In this document: in pieces, positions 55,231-63,528 of the stretch | Numbering within the stretch: position 1 is the stretch's first letter | Layout: each line of letters starts with the position of its first letter | NCBI RefSeq assembly: GCF_035306585.1 | Contig: NZ_DATGNU010000044.1 | Location: forward strand, 1-64,000 | From: Galbibacter sp035306585 | GTDB lineage: Bacteria > Bacteroidota > Bacteroidia > Flavobacteriales > Flavobacteriaceae | Reading direction: 5' to 3' | Length of the DNA: 64,000 nt | Program-made: the position numbers and the translations under genes | The notes under the pieces: model-generated | What the model was told of the DNA's origin: nothing | Seen by the model: only the letters and a program-made list of their open reading frames with translations | Database searches by the model: none

Positions 55231-55642
55231 ACCAGAGGATATTCTTCCACATGATAAGCCCATGTCACTGGTGGATCAGATCACTGAATTTGAACCTGGA
55301 AAATGGATAAAAGCTACTACCACCTTTAATGAGAAGGCTTTTTTTTACCAAGGTCATTTTAAGGGAAATCCAATTACTCCTGGAGTTATTCTTCTAGAGA
55401 GCATGTTTCAAACCTGCGGATTGTATTTACGGATTTCTGCTGAAACCACCCCTGGATTTCCAATGATAATGGGAAGAGCTGTAAAGGTTAAAAATGCCTC
55501 GTTCTCAAAAGAGGTAAAACCGGATCAGTCTATTGAAATATTAGCAAAATTTAAACATCAGATGATGACCTTTTTCGTGTTCGACTGTCAGATACACTTG
55601 GACGGTAAATTGGTTTGTCACAGTGAATTAGTACTCTCTTAA
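55205..55642 (+). CDS. FabZ-like 3-hydroxyacyl-ACP dehydratase
   Basis: A 145-residue hot-dog-fold protein. ILPHDKPMSLVDQI matches the FabZ LPHRxPxLLVD start, and FFYQGHFKGNPITPGVILLESMFQ holds the catalytic His and Glu. It should dehydrate beta-hydroxyacyl-ACP to the enoyl form. No enoyl reductase is in this run, so double bonds might be kept. ATG 55205 is favoured over a TTG at 55199. Confidence 0.86.
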   Translation: MRTTKTFPKPEDILPHDKPMSLVDQITEFEPGKWIKATTTFNEKAFFYQGHFKGNPITPGVILLESMFQTCGLYLRISAETTPGFPMIMGRAVKVKNASFSKEVKPDQSIEILAKFKHQMMTFFVFDCQIHLDGKLVCHSELVLS

Positions 55643-55643
55643 A

Positions 55644-56867
55644 ATGTATAAAAGAATTGTTATATCGGGATGGGGTATTGTAAGTCCTTTCGGATTGTCC
55701 AATCAAGATTTTGAATCTAATTTTGACAACAAACTAGCTTATTCCAAGAAAGAGGACTGGGAATTAGAGCATTTGGGGCCGCATTACTTTGGCGCGATTC
55801 CTGAGTTTGATATTTTAAAACAGATTGATTCTCTAAGACCACCCTTTCCTAATAGATATTCGAGTATAGGGCTATTGGCTTGCATGAACGCTTTAAAAGA
55901 TGCCGGGTTAGCTGAAGATATAGAACTTACTCAAAAGGCGGGTCTTGTAATTACCACAACTCTAGGCGCGAGTACTGCCATACAATCCTATTTATCTAAA
56001 TTGTACAAAAAGGGGCCTGATCGAGTAAGTCCGTTTAATTTTTCTAAAGCAACATCCAATAGTATCCTTGGTGATATTTCGAGAATATTAGGGCTTAAAG
56101 GGCCAGGTTCTCTTGTGTATGGTGAGGAAAGTGTCATCTATGGTGTTGATCTAATCAACAATGACCACACGGATATAGTCCTGTGTGGAGGAGTAGATGA
56201 AATTACGGAATTAAATGTATTACTAGCTGATAAGAAAGCACGATTAGTTTCTCCAAATGGAACCCCTACGTACGAGCATTTGATCAATGATACCCAAAAG
56301 GATCAGTCGATTTTTAGCGAGGCTGCATCGTTTGTGGTTATCGAATCTTTAGAATCTGCCAAGAAAAGAGGCGCCAAAATATATGCTGAAATTGTCGATT
56401 ACAAACAATTCAGAGATCAGCGTTCAAGCAAAGTCATATTTGAAAGATGCACCGATTCACTCCGACATAATTTGAACGAACTTTTGAATGAAAACCAAAT
56501 AAAAGACAAAGATCCGTTATTATTCTACGGATCTGCTTGTCTGCCTTGGCACATACAATCCTACGAATGGAAGGCGCTGTCAAAACTTTCTTTTGAGTTT
56601 ACTTATGGAAACGTTAAAGCGTCCATTGGAGAAGGGTTATCTGGATCGAATAATTGCACCTTAGTCTCCACCCTATTAGCCCACACTAAAGGACGATTGG
56701 CGAATGTTTTAAAAGAGGCCGTTGTACTTGGCGAGCCCCCTAAAAATATCTGTTTAGTGCCTTTCAACCCCAAGGAAGAATTTACAAGTATTACGCACAC
56801 CTTTTCTGTAGGCGGCAGCAATACATTATTAATGCTAAAATCAATGAGAAATGACCAACGATCATAA
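55644..56867 (+). CDS. Ketosynthase-like protein lacking the active-site Cys (CLF-like)
   Basis: A 407-residue thiolase-fold protein aligning with the KS encoded at 57615. The active-site block TACSAS of the KS is replaced by VYGEES (residues 158-163), with Glu at the Cys position. The first catalytic His (NAHGTAT in the KS) is replaced in YGSACLPW, and the second (MLGHCLG) in ASIGEGLSG by Glu. It therefore cannot condense acyl chains itself and resembles a chain-length factor that pairs with an active KS. Its end overlaps the FabG-like gene by 17 bases. Confidence 0.85.
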   Translation: MYKRIVISGWGIVSPFGLSNQDFESNFDNKLAYSKKEDWELEHLGPHYFGAIPEFDILKQIDSLRPPFPNRYSSIGLLACMNALKDAGLAEDIELTQKAGLVITTTLGASTAIQSYLSKLYKKGPDRVSPFNFSKATSNSILGDISRILGLKGPGSLVYGEESVIYGVDLINNDHTDIVLCGGVDEITELNVLLADKKARLVSPNGTPTYEHLINDTQKDQSIFSEAASFVVIESLESAKKRGAKIYAEIVDYKQFRDQRSSKVIFERCTDSLRHNLNELLNENQIKDKDPLLFYGSACLPWHIQSYEWKALSKLSFEFTYGNVKASIGEGLSGSNNCTLVSTLLAHTKGRLANVLKEAVVLGEPPKNICLVPFNPKEEFTSITHTFSVGGSNTLLMLKSMRNDQRS

Positions 56868-57603
56868 AACTGTTTTTGTTTCTGGAGGTTCAAGAGGAAT
56901 CGGAAAAGCAATTTGCATAAAATTTGCCGAAAACGGTTATAAAGTGTATTTCACTTACAAATCAAATAAGAATGCCGCTGATGAATTAGTGGCCACCATC
57001 AAAAATAAATGTAATTGCCCAGAGGCGGTCGCATTCCAATGTGATATGTCCAGTGCACAGGAGGTAAAGAAGCTCTTTAAAGAAAATAAAACTGAATTCA
57101 CTGCAATTGATGTACTTGTGAACAACACTGGTGGGCACGGAAAAACAGCTCCATTTTTGTTCTGTAGTAATGAGTACTTCTGGGAAATCATGGAGCTAAA
57201 CCTAAAATCTGTGGTGAACACTGTTCGTGAAATCCTTCCTGTGTTTATCAAAAAAAAGAAAGGAAGAATTGTCAACATCACCTCCATTTCAGGTTTAAAA
57301 GGAAATCCAGGACACGCTCCATATGCAGCAGCCAAAGCCGCAGTGAATGCCTTTTCGAAATCCGTACTAAAAGAGATTGGATCCATGGGAATCATCATAA
57401 ATTCCGTAGCTCCTGGTTTTATAGAAACTGAAAGTGTACAGAATATCCCTGAAAAATACTACAAGCTCCGAATTGAAAATAGCATATACAAACGGATGGG
57501 ATATGCCGATGAAGTTGCTAGTGTGGTGTTCTTTCTCGGATCAACTTCACCGGAATATATGACTGGACAAGAACTTATTGTAGATGGTGGAATATCTGGA
57601 TAA
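56851..57603 (+). CDS. FabG-like 3-oxoacyl-ACP reductase (SDR)
   Basis: A 250-residue short-chain dehydrogenase. NADPH binds at VSGGSRGIGKAIC, LVNNTGG is the NNAG-type motif, and the catalytic Ser-Tyr-Lys is in TSISGLKGNPGHAPYAAAK. The C-terminal end TGQELIVDGGISG fits FabG. It should reduce beta-ketoacyl-ACP between condensations by the KS pair. It overlaps the CLF-like gene and ends 11 bases before the KS gene. Confidence 0.9.
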   Translation: MTNDHKTVFVSGGSRGIGKAICIKFAENGYKVYFTYKSNKNAADELVATIKNKCNCPEAVAFQCDMSSAQEVKKLFKENKTEFTAIDVLVNNTGGHGKTAPFLFCSNEYFWEIMELNLKSVVNTVREILPVFIKKKKGRIVNITSISGLKGNPGHAPYAAAKAAVNAFSKSVLKEIGSMGIIINSVAPGFIETESVQNIPEKYYKLRIENSIYKRMGYADEVASVVFFLGSTSPEYMTGQELIVDGGISG

Positions 57604-57614
57604 ATCAATTCGAA

Positions 57615-58841
57615 ATGAAAAAAAGGAGAATAGTAATTACTGGAATGGGAGTACTGAGTGCTTTAGGAACTGATACCCAGAGCCACGCCAAGGGAATTAA
57701 ACAAGGGCGATCTGGAATGAAACCGATCACATTATTTGATACCCAACATTCTATTTACCGAAACACCAATGCTTGTGTTTTAGATAAAGAGGTATTGGAA
57801 ACCATTGCTGAGGATGATAAAACACTTCAAATCAGCTGTGGGATCCATAGTATAACCCAGGCGCTGCAGGATGCCAAACTAAGCAAGGAGGAAATTTCCA
57901 AAGCAGCATTGGTAATAGGAACATCCATCGGTGCGAGTCATACATTTTCCGAATTCTTTAAACAATATGTACTAGGTCATGAGATTTCTGATGAATTATT
58001 AGCACTATCTTCTAACTCTGCGCACACTATTACTGGAGATATTGCTGCTCACTTTGGTATTAACGGCCCCCTGTGTACCATCTCTACGGCATGTTCCGCA
58101 AGTACAAATGCCGTTGGAAGAGGTCTTGACATGTTACGCTCTGGAAAAGTATCCAAAGTTATTGCAGGTGGAGTGGATATCTTTACAGAATTAGCCTTTA
58201 CAGGTTTTAATTGTCTACAAGCTTTATCGACCACCAACTGTAAACCATTTTCAAAGAGCAGAGATGGATTAATGTTAGGGGATTCATCCGCCTTTTTCGT
58301 CTTAGAAGATCTAGAATCTGCAAAGAAAGCTGACAAGCACATCTTTGCAGAGGTCCTATCGTACCATTTTTTTAATGAAGGGTATCACCCTACATCTATG
58401 AAGTCTGACGGCAGCTCCGTCTATCAATGTATGAAAAATACTTTAGACAAAGCTTCGATTCACCCGGATCAGCTCGATTACGTCAATGCGCATGGAACAG
58501 CCACTAAAGTCAATGATTCTAGTGAACTAAAAGGCATCGCTTTATTAGCTCAAAAGCGCAATTCCAAAGAACCTCTCTATGTGAGTTCCACCAAGAGTAT
58601 GTTGGGACACTGTCTAGGAGCCGCTGGCTCCATAGAATTAGCCACTACTATCCTGGGGATGAACCAACACTTTATCCCACCCAATATAAATGTCGATCAA
58701 AAGGATTTTATAGAACATCCAGATACGATAGCAATCCTGGATAGAACAATCGAAAAACATTTCGAATATGCCATCTCCAACTCCTTTGCTTTTGGAGGTA
58801 ATATGTCTAGTATACTAATTAAAAACGGAATTAATATTTAA
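57615..58841 (+). CDS. Beta-ketoacyl-ACP synthase (FabF-like KS)
   Basis: A 408-residue condensing enzyme with an intact triad: Cys160 in TISTACSASTNAV, His293 in VNAHGTATKVND and His332 in KSMLGHCLGAAGS, plus Lys327. It should elongate an acyl chain on the ACP with malonyl units. The CLF-like partner two genes upstream suggests a KS-CLF heterodimer as in aryl polyene, flexirubin-type and type II polyketide systems. It lies 5 bases before the ACP gene. Confidence 0.92.
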   Translation: MKKRRIVITGMGVLSALGTDTQSHAKGIKQGRSGMKPITLFDTQHSIYRNTNACVLDKEVLETIAEDDKTLQISCGIHSITQALQDAKLSKEEISKAALVIGTSIGASHTFSEFFKQYVLGHEISDELLALSSNSAHTITGDIAAHFGINGPLCTISTACSASTNAVGRGLDMLRSGKVSKVIAGGVDIFTELAFTGFNCLQALSTTNCKPFSKSRDGLMLGDSSAFFVLEDLESAKKADKHIFAEVLSYHFFNEGYHPTSMKSDGSSVYQCMKNTLDKASIHPDQLDYVNAHGTATKVNDSSELKGIALLAQKRNSKEPLYVSSTKSMLGHCLGAAGSIELATTILGMNQHFIPPNINVDQKDFIEHPDTIAILDRTIEKHFEYAISNSFAFGGNMSSILIKNGINI

Positions 58842-58846
58842 AAATT

Positions 58847-59131
58847 ATGGAAAACAATTTAGCTTCAATCAAAACAGAAATTAAAAAGGTATTAATCGAT
58901 GTACTTCGTCTTGATATAAGTCCGAAAGATATCAAAGATGATCAAAGTTTCTTTGGCACTGAAGAGGACCCTGAAAGCGGAATCATCGAAGATTCTCTAG
59001 TTATTTTAGAGGTTGCAACCATTCTATCAGAGAAATATGATATCCCTCCCACAGACTTTAATGAAGAAACCTTTATCAATGTAAATTCATTGGCCAATTT
59101 AGCAATAGTTGCCTTAAATGACAGCGAGTAG
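58847..59131 (+). CDS. Acyl carrier protein
   Basis: A 94-residue acidic carrier protein. The phosphopantetheine site is Ser50 in IIEDSLVIL (DSL motif). It is likely the carrier for the KS, FabG, FabZ and ligase of this run and is activated by the PPTase at 54700. It contains an extended loop (FFGTEEDPESG) before the DSL helix. Confidence 0.88.
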   Translation: MENNLASIKTEIKKVLIDVLRLDISPKDIKDDQSFFGTEEDPESGIIEDSLVILEVATILSEKYDIPPTDFNEETFINVNSLANLAIVALNDSE

Positions 59132-59146
59132 TCACCACAAATAAAG

Positions 59147-59959
59147 ATGTTGAAATCCATTAAATATCAATATATCATTTTGTTATTTTGTAGTTTTTGC
59201 TTCTATTTTATCCTGGATAAAGTATTCTTTGCAACGATCTACAAATACATAGATGCTATTTTCAAGGTAGAAATGTTCAGTTTTTTTCTAACCTATATAG
59301 TAGTAGGACTTCCCGTATTTCTTTTTGTATTTATCACCAACCACAAAACCGTTTTTAAACCACTGGGATTACAGGGAAATTTTATAAAAGGCCTATGCGT
59401 TGCCTTGGGTTTTTCTTTGCCAATGCTTCTTGGCTTTGGAATTCTCAACGACTTCCAGGTCCATATAACATTAAAGGATTTCATAATCAGTTGCCTATTT
59501 GCGGCTTTCTTTGAAGAACTCTATTATCGAGGATTTTTCTTTGGGCAATTATTTAGAAAAAGTGGGCTTGGGTTTTTCCCATCCCTGATCATAGGTGCCA
59601 TATTATTTGCTAGTTTACACGCATACCAAAGCGACCTTCCTTTAGATTTATTAGGGATTTTCTTAACCACCTTCTTAGGTGCTGGTTTGTTTGCTTGGCT
59701 CTACGTAGAATGGAGTTATAATCTTTGGGTTCCTATCGCTTTACATTTTTTTATGAATTTATCATGGAGTATGTACGCTGTCTCGGACAATGCCTTTGGA
59801 GGATGGATCGCTAATTTAATAAGGGCCTTGACTATCATTTTAGCCATCACAAGTACGATCATCTACAAGAGGAAAATGAACATTCCTTTTGGTGTAGTGC
59901 GCAAAACATTATGGATAAACTATAAAAATTATGATCCCTTTACCTCTTCACGGAGGTAG
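59147..59959 (+). CDS. CPBP-family intramembrane protease (Abi/CAAX-like)
   Basis: A 270-residue polytopic membrane protein, about seven helices. CPBP motifs are AFFEELYYRGFFFG (EExxxR), FASLHAYQS (FxxxH) and LHFFMNLSW (HxxxN). Members process prenylated or peptide substrates and are frequent in bacteriocin and RiPP clusters as immunity or processing proteins. It lies between the ACP gene and the first precursor gene, so it may act on the peptide; a role in lipid metabolism is also possible. Confidence 0.85.
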   Translation: MLKSIKYQYIILLFCSFCFYFILDKVFFATIYKYIDAIFKVEMFSFFLTYIVVGLPVFLFVFITNHKTVFKPLGLQGNFIKGLCVALGFSLPMLLGFGILNDFQVHITLKDFIISCLFAAFFEELYYRGFFFGQLFRKSGLGFFPSLIIGAILFASLHAYQSDLPLDLLGIFLTTFLGAGLFAWLYVEWSYNLWVPIALHFFMNLSWSMYAVSDNAFGGWIANLIRALTIILAITSTIIYKRKMNIPFGVVRKTLWINYKNYDPFTSSRR

Positions 59960-60048
59960 AGAACAATGCCTCATTTTCAAATGAGCGCATAGCCTTAAAA
60001 GTCTCCTTAGAGATATACCTTTATTTTTTAACCAAAATTCATGTATAG

Positions 60049-60177
60049 ATGAAAAATCAAGAATTATTGTCTTCTATCTCCATCGTTGAGTTAGAAGAAA
60101 GATTCGAAACATCTGTGTTATCGTTAGACCTTGATAGGTGTAACAACAACCGTGCGGATGTTACGCTTTCAGTGTAA
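60049..60177 (+). CDS. Candidate RiPP precursor peptide 1
   Basis: A 42-residue peptide beginning MKNQELLSSISIVELEERF and ending RCNNNRADVTLSV. It aligns without gaps with the peptide at 60271, sharing 27 of 42 positions. The N-terminal part (SSISIVELE-RFETSV) is nearly invariant and looks like a leader; the variable end after LD holds R30-C31 and a second Arg at 35. The box LSLD (FALD in the other copy) resembles the FxLD leader motif recognised by RRE domains. The gene has no other family match that I recognise. The ATG at 60049 follows an AT-rich 90-base gap; an ATG at 60041 reads only three codons. Confidence 0.72.
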   Translation: MKNQELLSSISIVELEERFETSVLSLDLDRCNNNRADVTLSV

Positions 60178-60218
60178 GGTCCACACCACACATTACCAGC
60201 CACTAGGCTATTTAATCG

Positions 60219-60242
60219 GGTAATCTCGATAAAGAGACTACC
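60219..60242 (+). promoter_or_regulatory. Hairpin between the two precursor genes
   Basis: GGTAATCTC and GAGACTACC pair over nine positions with one mismatch around the loop GATAAA, 28 bases before the second precursor start. No T-run follows at once. It could stabilise or process the precursor transcript rather than end it. Confidence 0.45.
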
Positions 60243-60270
60243 TAATGTTTAACCTTTTAATTTTTTTAAA

Positions 60271-60408
60271 ATGAAAACATCCAATTTAGTTTCTTCTATT
60301 TCTATCGTTGAATTAGAAGACAGATTTGAAACTTCAGTATTTGCACTTGATGCGAAAAGATGTTCAGGTAATGAGGCTGATGTAAATCTTGAGCTTAAAG
60401 CACTTTAA
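60271..60408 (+). CDS. Candidate RiPP precursor peptide 2
   Basis: A 45-residue paralogue of peptide 1. It begins MKTSNLVSSISIVELEDRF, continues ETSVFALD and ends AKRCSGNEADVNLELKAL. Matching DNA in the leader part (TCTTCTAT and AGATT-GAAAC blocks) shows a tandem duplication. FALD fits the FxLD-type box known from class I lanthipeptide leaders, placing the core at AKRCSGN onward. R30-C31 and the N-x-ADV-x-L pattern are kept in both copies. It is followed by a strong hairpin and then by modification genes. Confidence 0.75.
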   Translation: MKTSNLVSSISIVELEDRFETSVFALDAKRCSGNEADVNLELKAL

Positions 60409-60423
60409 GATCTCAAAATTATT

Positions 60424-60461
60424 AGGGGTCTTAATTTAACCACAATTAAGGCTCCTATTTT
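60424..60461 (+). terminator. Hairpin/partial terminator after the precursor genes
   Basis: AGGGGTCTTAATT and AATTAAGGCTCCT form a 13-base stem with two G-T wobbles around a 7-base loop, followed by ATTTT. It lies 16 bases after the second precursor stop and about 25 bases before the next gene. A leaky terminator here would give much more precursor than enzyme transcript, as is common in RiPP loci. Confidence 0.65.
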
Positions 60462-60483
60462 AACCATAAGTAAACAGCATCTG

Positions 60484-61128
60484 ATGATAAATATCTTAAT
60501 TACTATTCATATTGTTTTTGGAAGCCTAGCGCTGCTCAGTGGCGCGCTGGTTCTGTTGCTAAAAAAAGGCAATGCCCTACATAAGCGTATCGGTAAATTA
60601 TATTTTATGACTGGTTTTTTAGGAACCATCTTCTCCCTAATTATAGCTAGTTCTCCCAATCATTATAATCTTTTTTTATTCACCATTGGTATTTTGACTT
60701 TGTACTTTCTCCTTGGTGGATTCTTTGCTTTTAAAATAAATAAAAAGCAGCTCAAAATATTAGCATTAACCATGATTGTTACCGCTGTAGTAATGATCCT
60801 CTATGCGCTTTACCTACTCTACAAAGGTCGTATTACAAGTGGTATCATACTGATCTTTTTTGGTCTGCTGGGCACCGCAAATGCTTATCTGGTAGATTAT
60901 AGGATAATCATAAAACAAAGTGGAAAAATAACAATAAACAAAAGGATCTCCTTGCATATTGGTAAAATGATAGGAAGTTATATCGCGATGTCCACTGCCT
61001 TTGTGGTAGTGAATAATATATTTTATTTCAGGATCCTCAATTGGATCCTGCCTGCAATTATTGGAAGTTTTTTAATAAGACATTATCTAAGAACAAATGG
61101 AAAGCGGAAAAAACAAGGCGCAGTTTAG
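60484..61128 (+). CDS. DUF2306-like membrane protein
   Basis: A 214-residue protein with about six hydrophobic helices, starting ILITIHIVFGSLALLSGALVLLLKKGNALHKRIGKLYF, the pattern of DUF2306-type proteins (HxxxG and HKRIG). No enzymatic motif is known for this group. It overlaps the M50 gene by 32 bases, which ties it to the peptide pathway. It may help membrane insertion, export or self-protection; this is inference. Confidence 0.7.
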   Translation: MINILITIHIVFGSLALLSGALVLLLKKGNALHKRIGKLYFMTGFLGTIFSLIIASSPNHYNLFLFTIGILTLYFLLGGFFAFKINKKQLKILALTMIVTAVVMILYALYLLYKGRITSGIILIFFGLLGTANAYLVDYRIIIKQSGKITINKRISLHIGKMIGSYIAMSTAFVVVNNIFYFRILNWILPAIIGSFLIRHYLRTNGKRKKQGAV

Positions 61129-62308
61129 TATTCAACAAATGGGAGACCGGTATACCCTGTCTATCAATGGTATTTTTTACGATATCAATGCAATTACCTA
61201 TGGTATTCTCTCTGGTATAAAAAATGGGGATTCTTATGAGAAAATTGCCCAAACGATCGGTGAAGAATTTGACATTGAAACCACTGCTAAAGAAGTCCAG
61301 TATATCATTGACAAGAACATATCGCCCTTGTTCCTAAAAGAACATTCTTTAAACAGAAATAAAACCAGTGCCTTTTGGTTCAAAAAGGAAATACTTTCCT
61401 ATTCGCAGTATAAAAATATAATTAAACCCATTAAGTTCTTATTTACCCCCACCCTTTTCTGGATCTTAATTCTCCCACTATTAGTCTTCAATGTAATGGT
61501 ATTATTTAAACTCAATAATCCCGCCATCGAGTTTCAACAATGTGAAACATCTTTACTTAGTAGTGGGTTGGCATATTTGTCTTTGTTTTTTATCATGATA
61601 TTTCACGAACTTGGACATGCAGCATCATCCTTGAAGTTTGGTGTTAAGTCCAAATCCATAGGTTTTGGTTTTTATAGTATTTTCCCAGTGTTTTTTGCAG
61701 ATGTCACCGCAATTTGGTCGCTGAGCAAAGAAAAAAGGATGATTGTAAACTTAGCGGGAATATTTATTCAAAGCATCCTTGGAATCTTCTTGTTTGCAGC
61801 CTATTACAGCAGTTTAGAACTCCATCCAAATTCCATGGCTACCCAAACGCTCTATACGATCTTTGTAGCCAACGCACTAACCATGCTGGTGAACTTATTT
61901 CCGTTTTTTAAATTCGATGGTTATTGGTGCTATAGCGACTTCTTCAATTTATCTAACTTGGGAAGGCAATCTGGTAATTTGTTAAAGTACTTTGCAAAAA
62001 CCTATTTAAGACTCCCTATATTCTTGCCAGAGAACGAGCGAAAACAACTTAAAACTAGAAATATTCCTCTAATTATCTATACGTTAGCCAAGAGTACTAC
62101 AAACCTGTTCTTGCTCTATTTAATTTATATTTTAATGACGCGAATTATCCGTAGCGCCGCTAATTTCAGTTTTCAAAATATCGACTTTTCCTTATGTGGA
62201 ATTAGTGATAACATCTATAATATTTTAATCGCCTATATCATAATCAGAGTCATCGTAAAATTCACTTTGAGAATAGTAAAAACGGCAAAAACATATTTTT
62301 CCATATGA
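61097..62308 (+). CDS. M50-type membrane metalloprotease with N-terminal PqqD-like (RRE) domain
   Basis: A 403-residue protein. Residues 9-80 resemble the PqqD/RRE winged helix used to bind RiPP leaders (beta-hairpin FSIQQMGDRYTLSING, then helices). Residues 115-400 contain at least six membrane helices with zinc motif FHELGHAA (H170, E171, H174) and NLFPFFKFDGYW, the second M50 motif with D274. It likely cuts the leader during export, like YydH-type peptide zinc proteases. I keep ATG 61097 because the first beta-strand of the domain would be lost from the alternative ATG at 61139. It is coupled by ATGA overlap to the arginase gene. Confidence 0.82.
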   Translation: MESGKNKAQFSIQQMGDRYTLSINGIFYDINAITYGILSGIKNGDSYEKIAQTIGEEFDIETTAKEVQYIIDKNISPLFLKEHSLNRNKTSAFWFKKEILSYSQYKNIIKPIKFLFTPTLFWILILPLLVFNVMVLFKLNNPAIEFQQCETSLLSSGLAYLSLFFIMIFHELGHAASSLKFGVKSKSIGFGFYSIFPVFFADVTAIWSLSKEKRMIVNLAGIFIQSILGIFLFAAYYSSLELHPNSMATQTLYTIFVANALTMLVNLFPFFKFDGYWCYSDFFNLSNLGRQSGNLLKYFAKTYLRLPIFLPENERKQLKTRNIPLIIYTLAKSTTNLFLLYLIYILMTRIIRSAANFSFQNIDFSLCGISDNIYNILIAYIIIRVIVKFTLRIVKTAKTYFSI

Positions 62309-63528
62309 GCTCAGTATATCAAATAAATCCATACGTGCTAATTGATAAAGAAGATCAACATAAAATAGTGAATACCGTAACGGGTGAAAAACTATTGGTT
62401 GGCGATAAAATCATCGAAATCACTGAATTTCTACAGCGCCCAAAAAGTATGCACGAATTATTGCAACAGTTTCCTGATATAGCAGTAGATCTATCCGGAA
62501 TTTTGGACACCCTGACCCATAAAAAATATTTGATAAAAGACAACGCTTTTGACATAGCCATTACGGCAATAAAGCCTTATACGCCTCATTTGTTTAATTT
62601 ACCCTATTTATTAGAATCAAAAACATCCCATTACACCTCAAAGCCAATTGGGTTTATTGGAGTCCCATTGGGAGTAGGGAATCGATCTAATCATTCTTCA
62701 AGTGAATTTCCCAATTCTTTAAGGGCCTTCTCAAACAAATACAACATCAACTTAGGCCCAGAGGCTGTATTTGAAACCAACGCTTTAGGAGAAAAAGAAA
62801 GATATTCTCACTTGCTTGAACTTATTAAAAATAAACGGCTATTCGATCTAGGGAATGTGTTTTTTGATTCCAAAGAATCTCCCAATTTTATGTATGAGAA
62901 AACCTACCAACTATCTAAGAAACTATTTGACCAAGACAAAATCATCCCGTTTTTTATAGGTGGAGATCATTCCATGTCCGCTCCCGTGATCAAGGCAGCA
63001 ATTGAAAAATATGGAAACGACCTATGTGTACTTCACTTTGATGCGCACACCGACACTTATAGTTCTACTTACGATAAAATAAAGCATCATCATGAGGTGC
63101 ATCATCACGGAAACTTTATGAGTAAGTGTTTTGCATTTGGACTCAAACACGCCTATCAATTTGGTATTAGAGGATTGGTGAATTTTAGTCAAAAAAGTAA
63201 TAAAAACCGTTCTATATATTGGGCTCATAAACTGGTCGAATTAATCAAAAACAAGCATCCATTCGAGGAATTGCCAAAAGACAAAAAGTACTATATCACT
63301 TTTGATTTTGACATTCTTGACCCTGTATATTTTAAGGGCACTACGACTCCTGTAATCAATGGATTAAGCGTCGATCAATGTAAAGAACTACTGTGGACCA
63401 CCTTAAAGAACAAAGCGATTATAGGGGTCGATATTGTTGAGCTATACACCGATACGCCAGAGCAGGAAATCAATAAACAAATAGCATGTGAAATCATCTT
63501 TGAACTCTTAAATGCCATTGATAAATGA
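62305..63528 (+). CDS. Arginase-fold enzyme with N-terminal PqqD-like (RRE) domain; candidate peptide arginase
   Basis: A 407-residue fusion. Residues 1-85 resemble a PqqD-type leader-binding domain (YVLIDKEDQHKIVNTVTGEKLLVG, LLQQFPDIAVDLSGIL). Residues 115-405 are a ureohydrolase with intact Mn ligand motifs: GGDHS at 219-223, DAHTD at 246-250, HHHGN at 266-270 and FDFDILDP at 333-340. Glu379 of VEL is also kept. Ureohydrolases hydrolyse free arginine, agmatine or formiminoglutamate; known peptide arginases (OspR type) turn arginine in RiPP cores into ornithine. The fused leader-binding domain and neighbouring precursor genes support a peptide substrate. ATGA overlaps at both ends indicate coupling. 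Confidence 0.85.
   Translation: MSSVYQINPYVLIDKEDQHKIVNTVTGEKLLVGDKIIEITEFLQRPKSMHELLQQFPDIAVDLSGILDTLTHKKYLIKDNAFDIAITAIKPYTPHLFNLPYLLESKTSHYTSKPIGFIGVPLGVGNRSNHSSSEFPNSLRAFSNKYNINLGPEAVFETNALGEKERYSHLLELIKNKRLFDLGNVFFDSKESPNFMYEKTYQLSKKLFDQDKIIPFFIGGDHSMSAPVIKAAIEKYGNDLCVLHFDAHTDTYSSTYDKIKHHHEVHHHGNFMSKCFAFGLKHAYQFGIRGLVNFSQKSNKNRSIYWAHKLVELIKNKHPFEELPKDKKYYITFDFDILDPVYFKGTTTPVINGLSVDQCKELLWTTLKNKAIIGVDIVELYTDTPEQEINKQIACEIIFELLNAIDK

Noticed and set aside
52865..59131. Complete aryl polyene or flexirubin cluster
   Set aside because: KS/CLF, FabG, FabZ, ACP, PPTase and ligase fit, but the acyltransferases, thioesterase, MMPL-type exporter and ammonia-lyase genes expected of those clusters are not seen. 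I call it only polyene/fatty-acid-like.
59941..59985. Two short inverted repeats (TACCTC/GAGGTA and CTCATTTTCAAATGAG) at the end of the CPBP gene, considered as a terminator
   Set aside because: Stems are only 6-7 bases, and no T-run follows directly, so I do not call a terminator; they could still be part of a leader RNA for the precursor genes.
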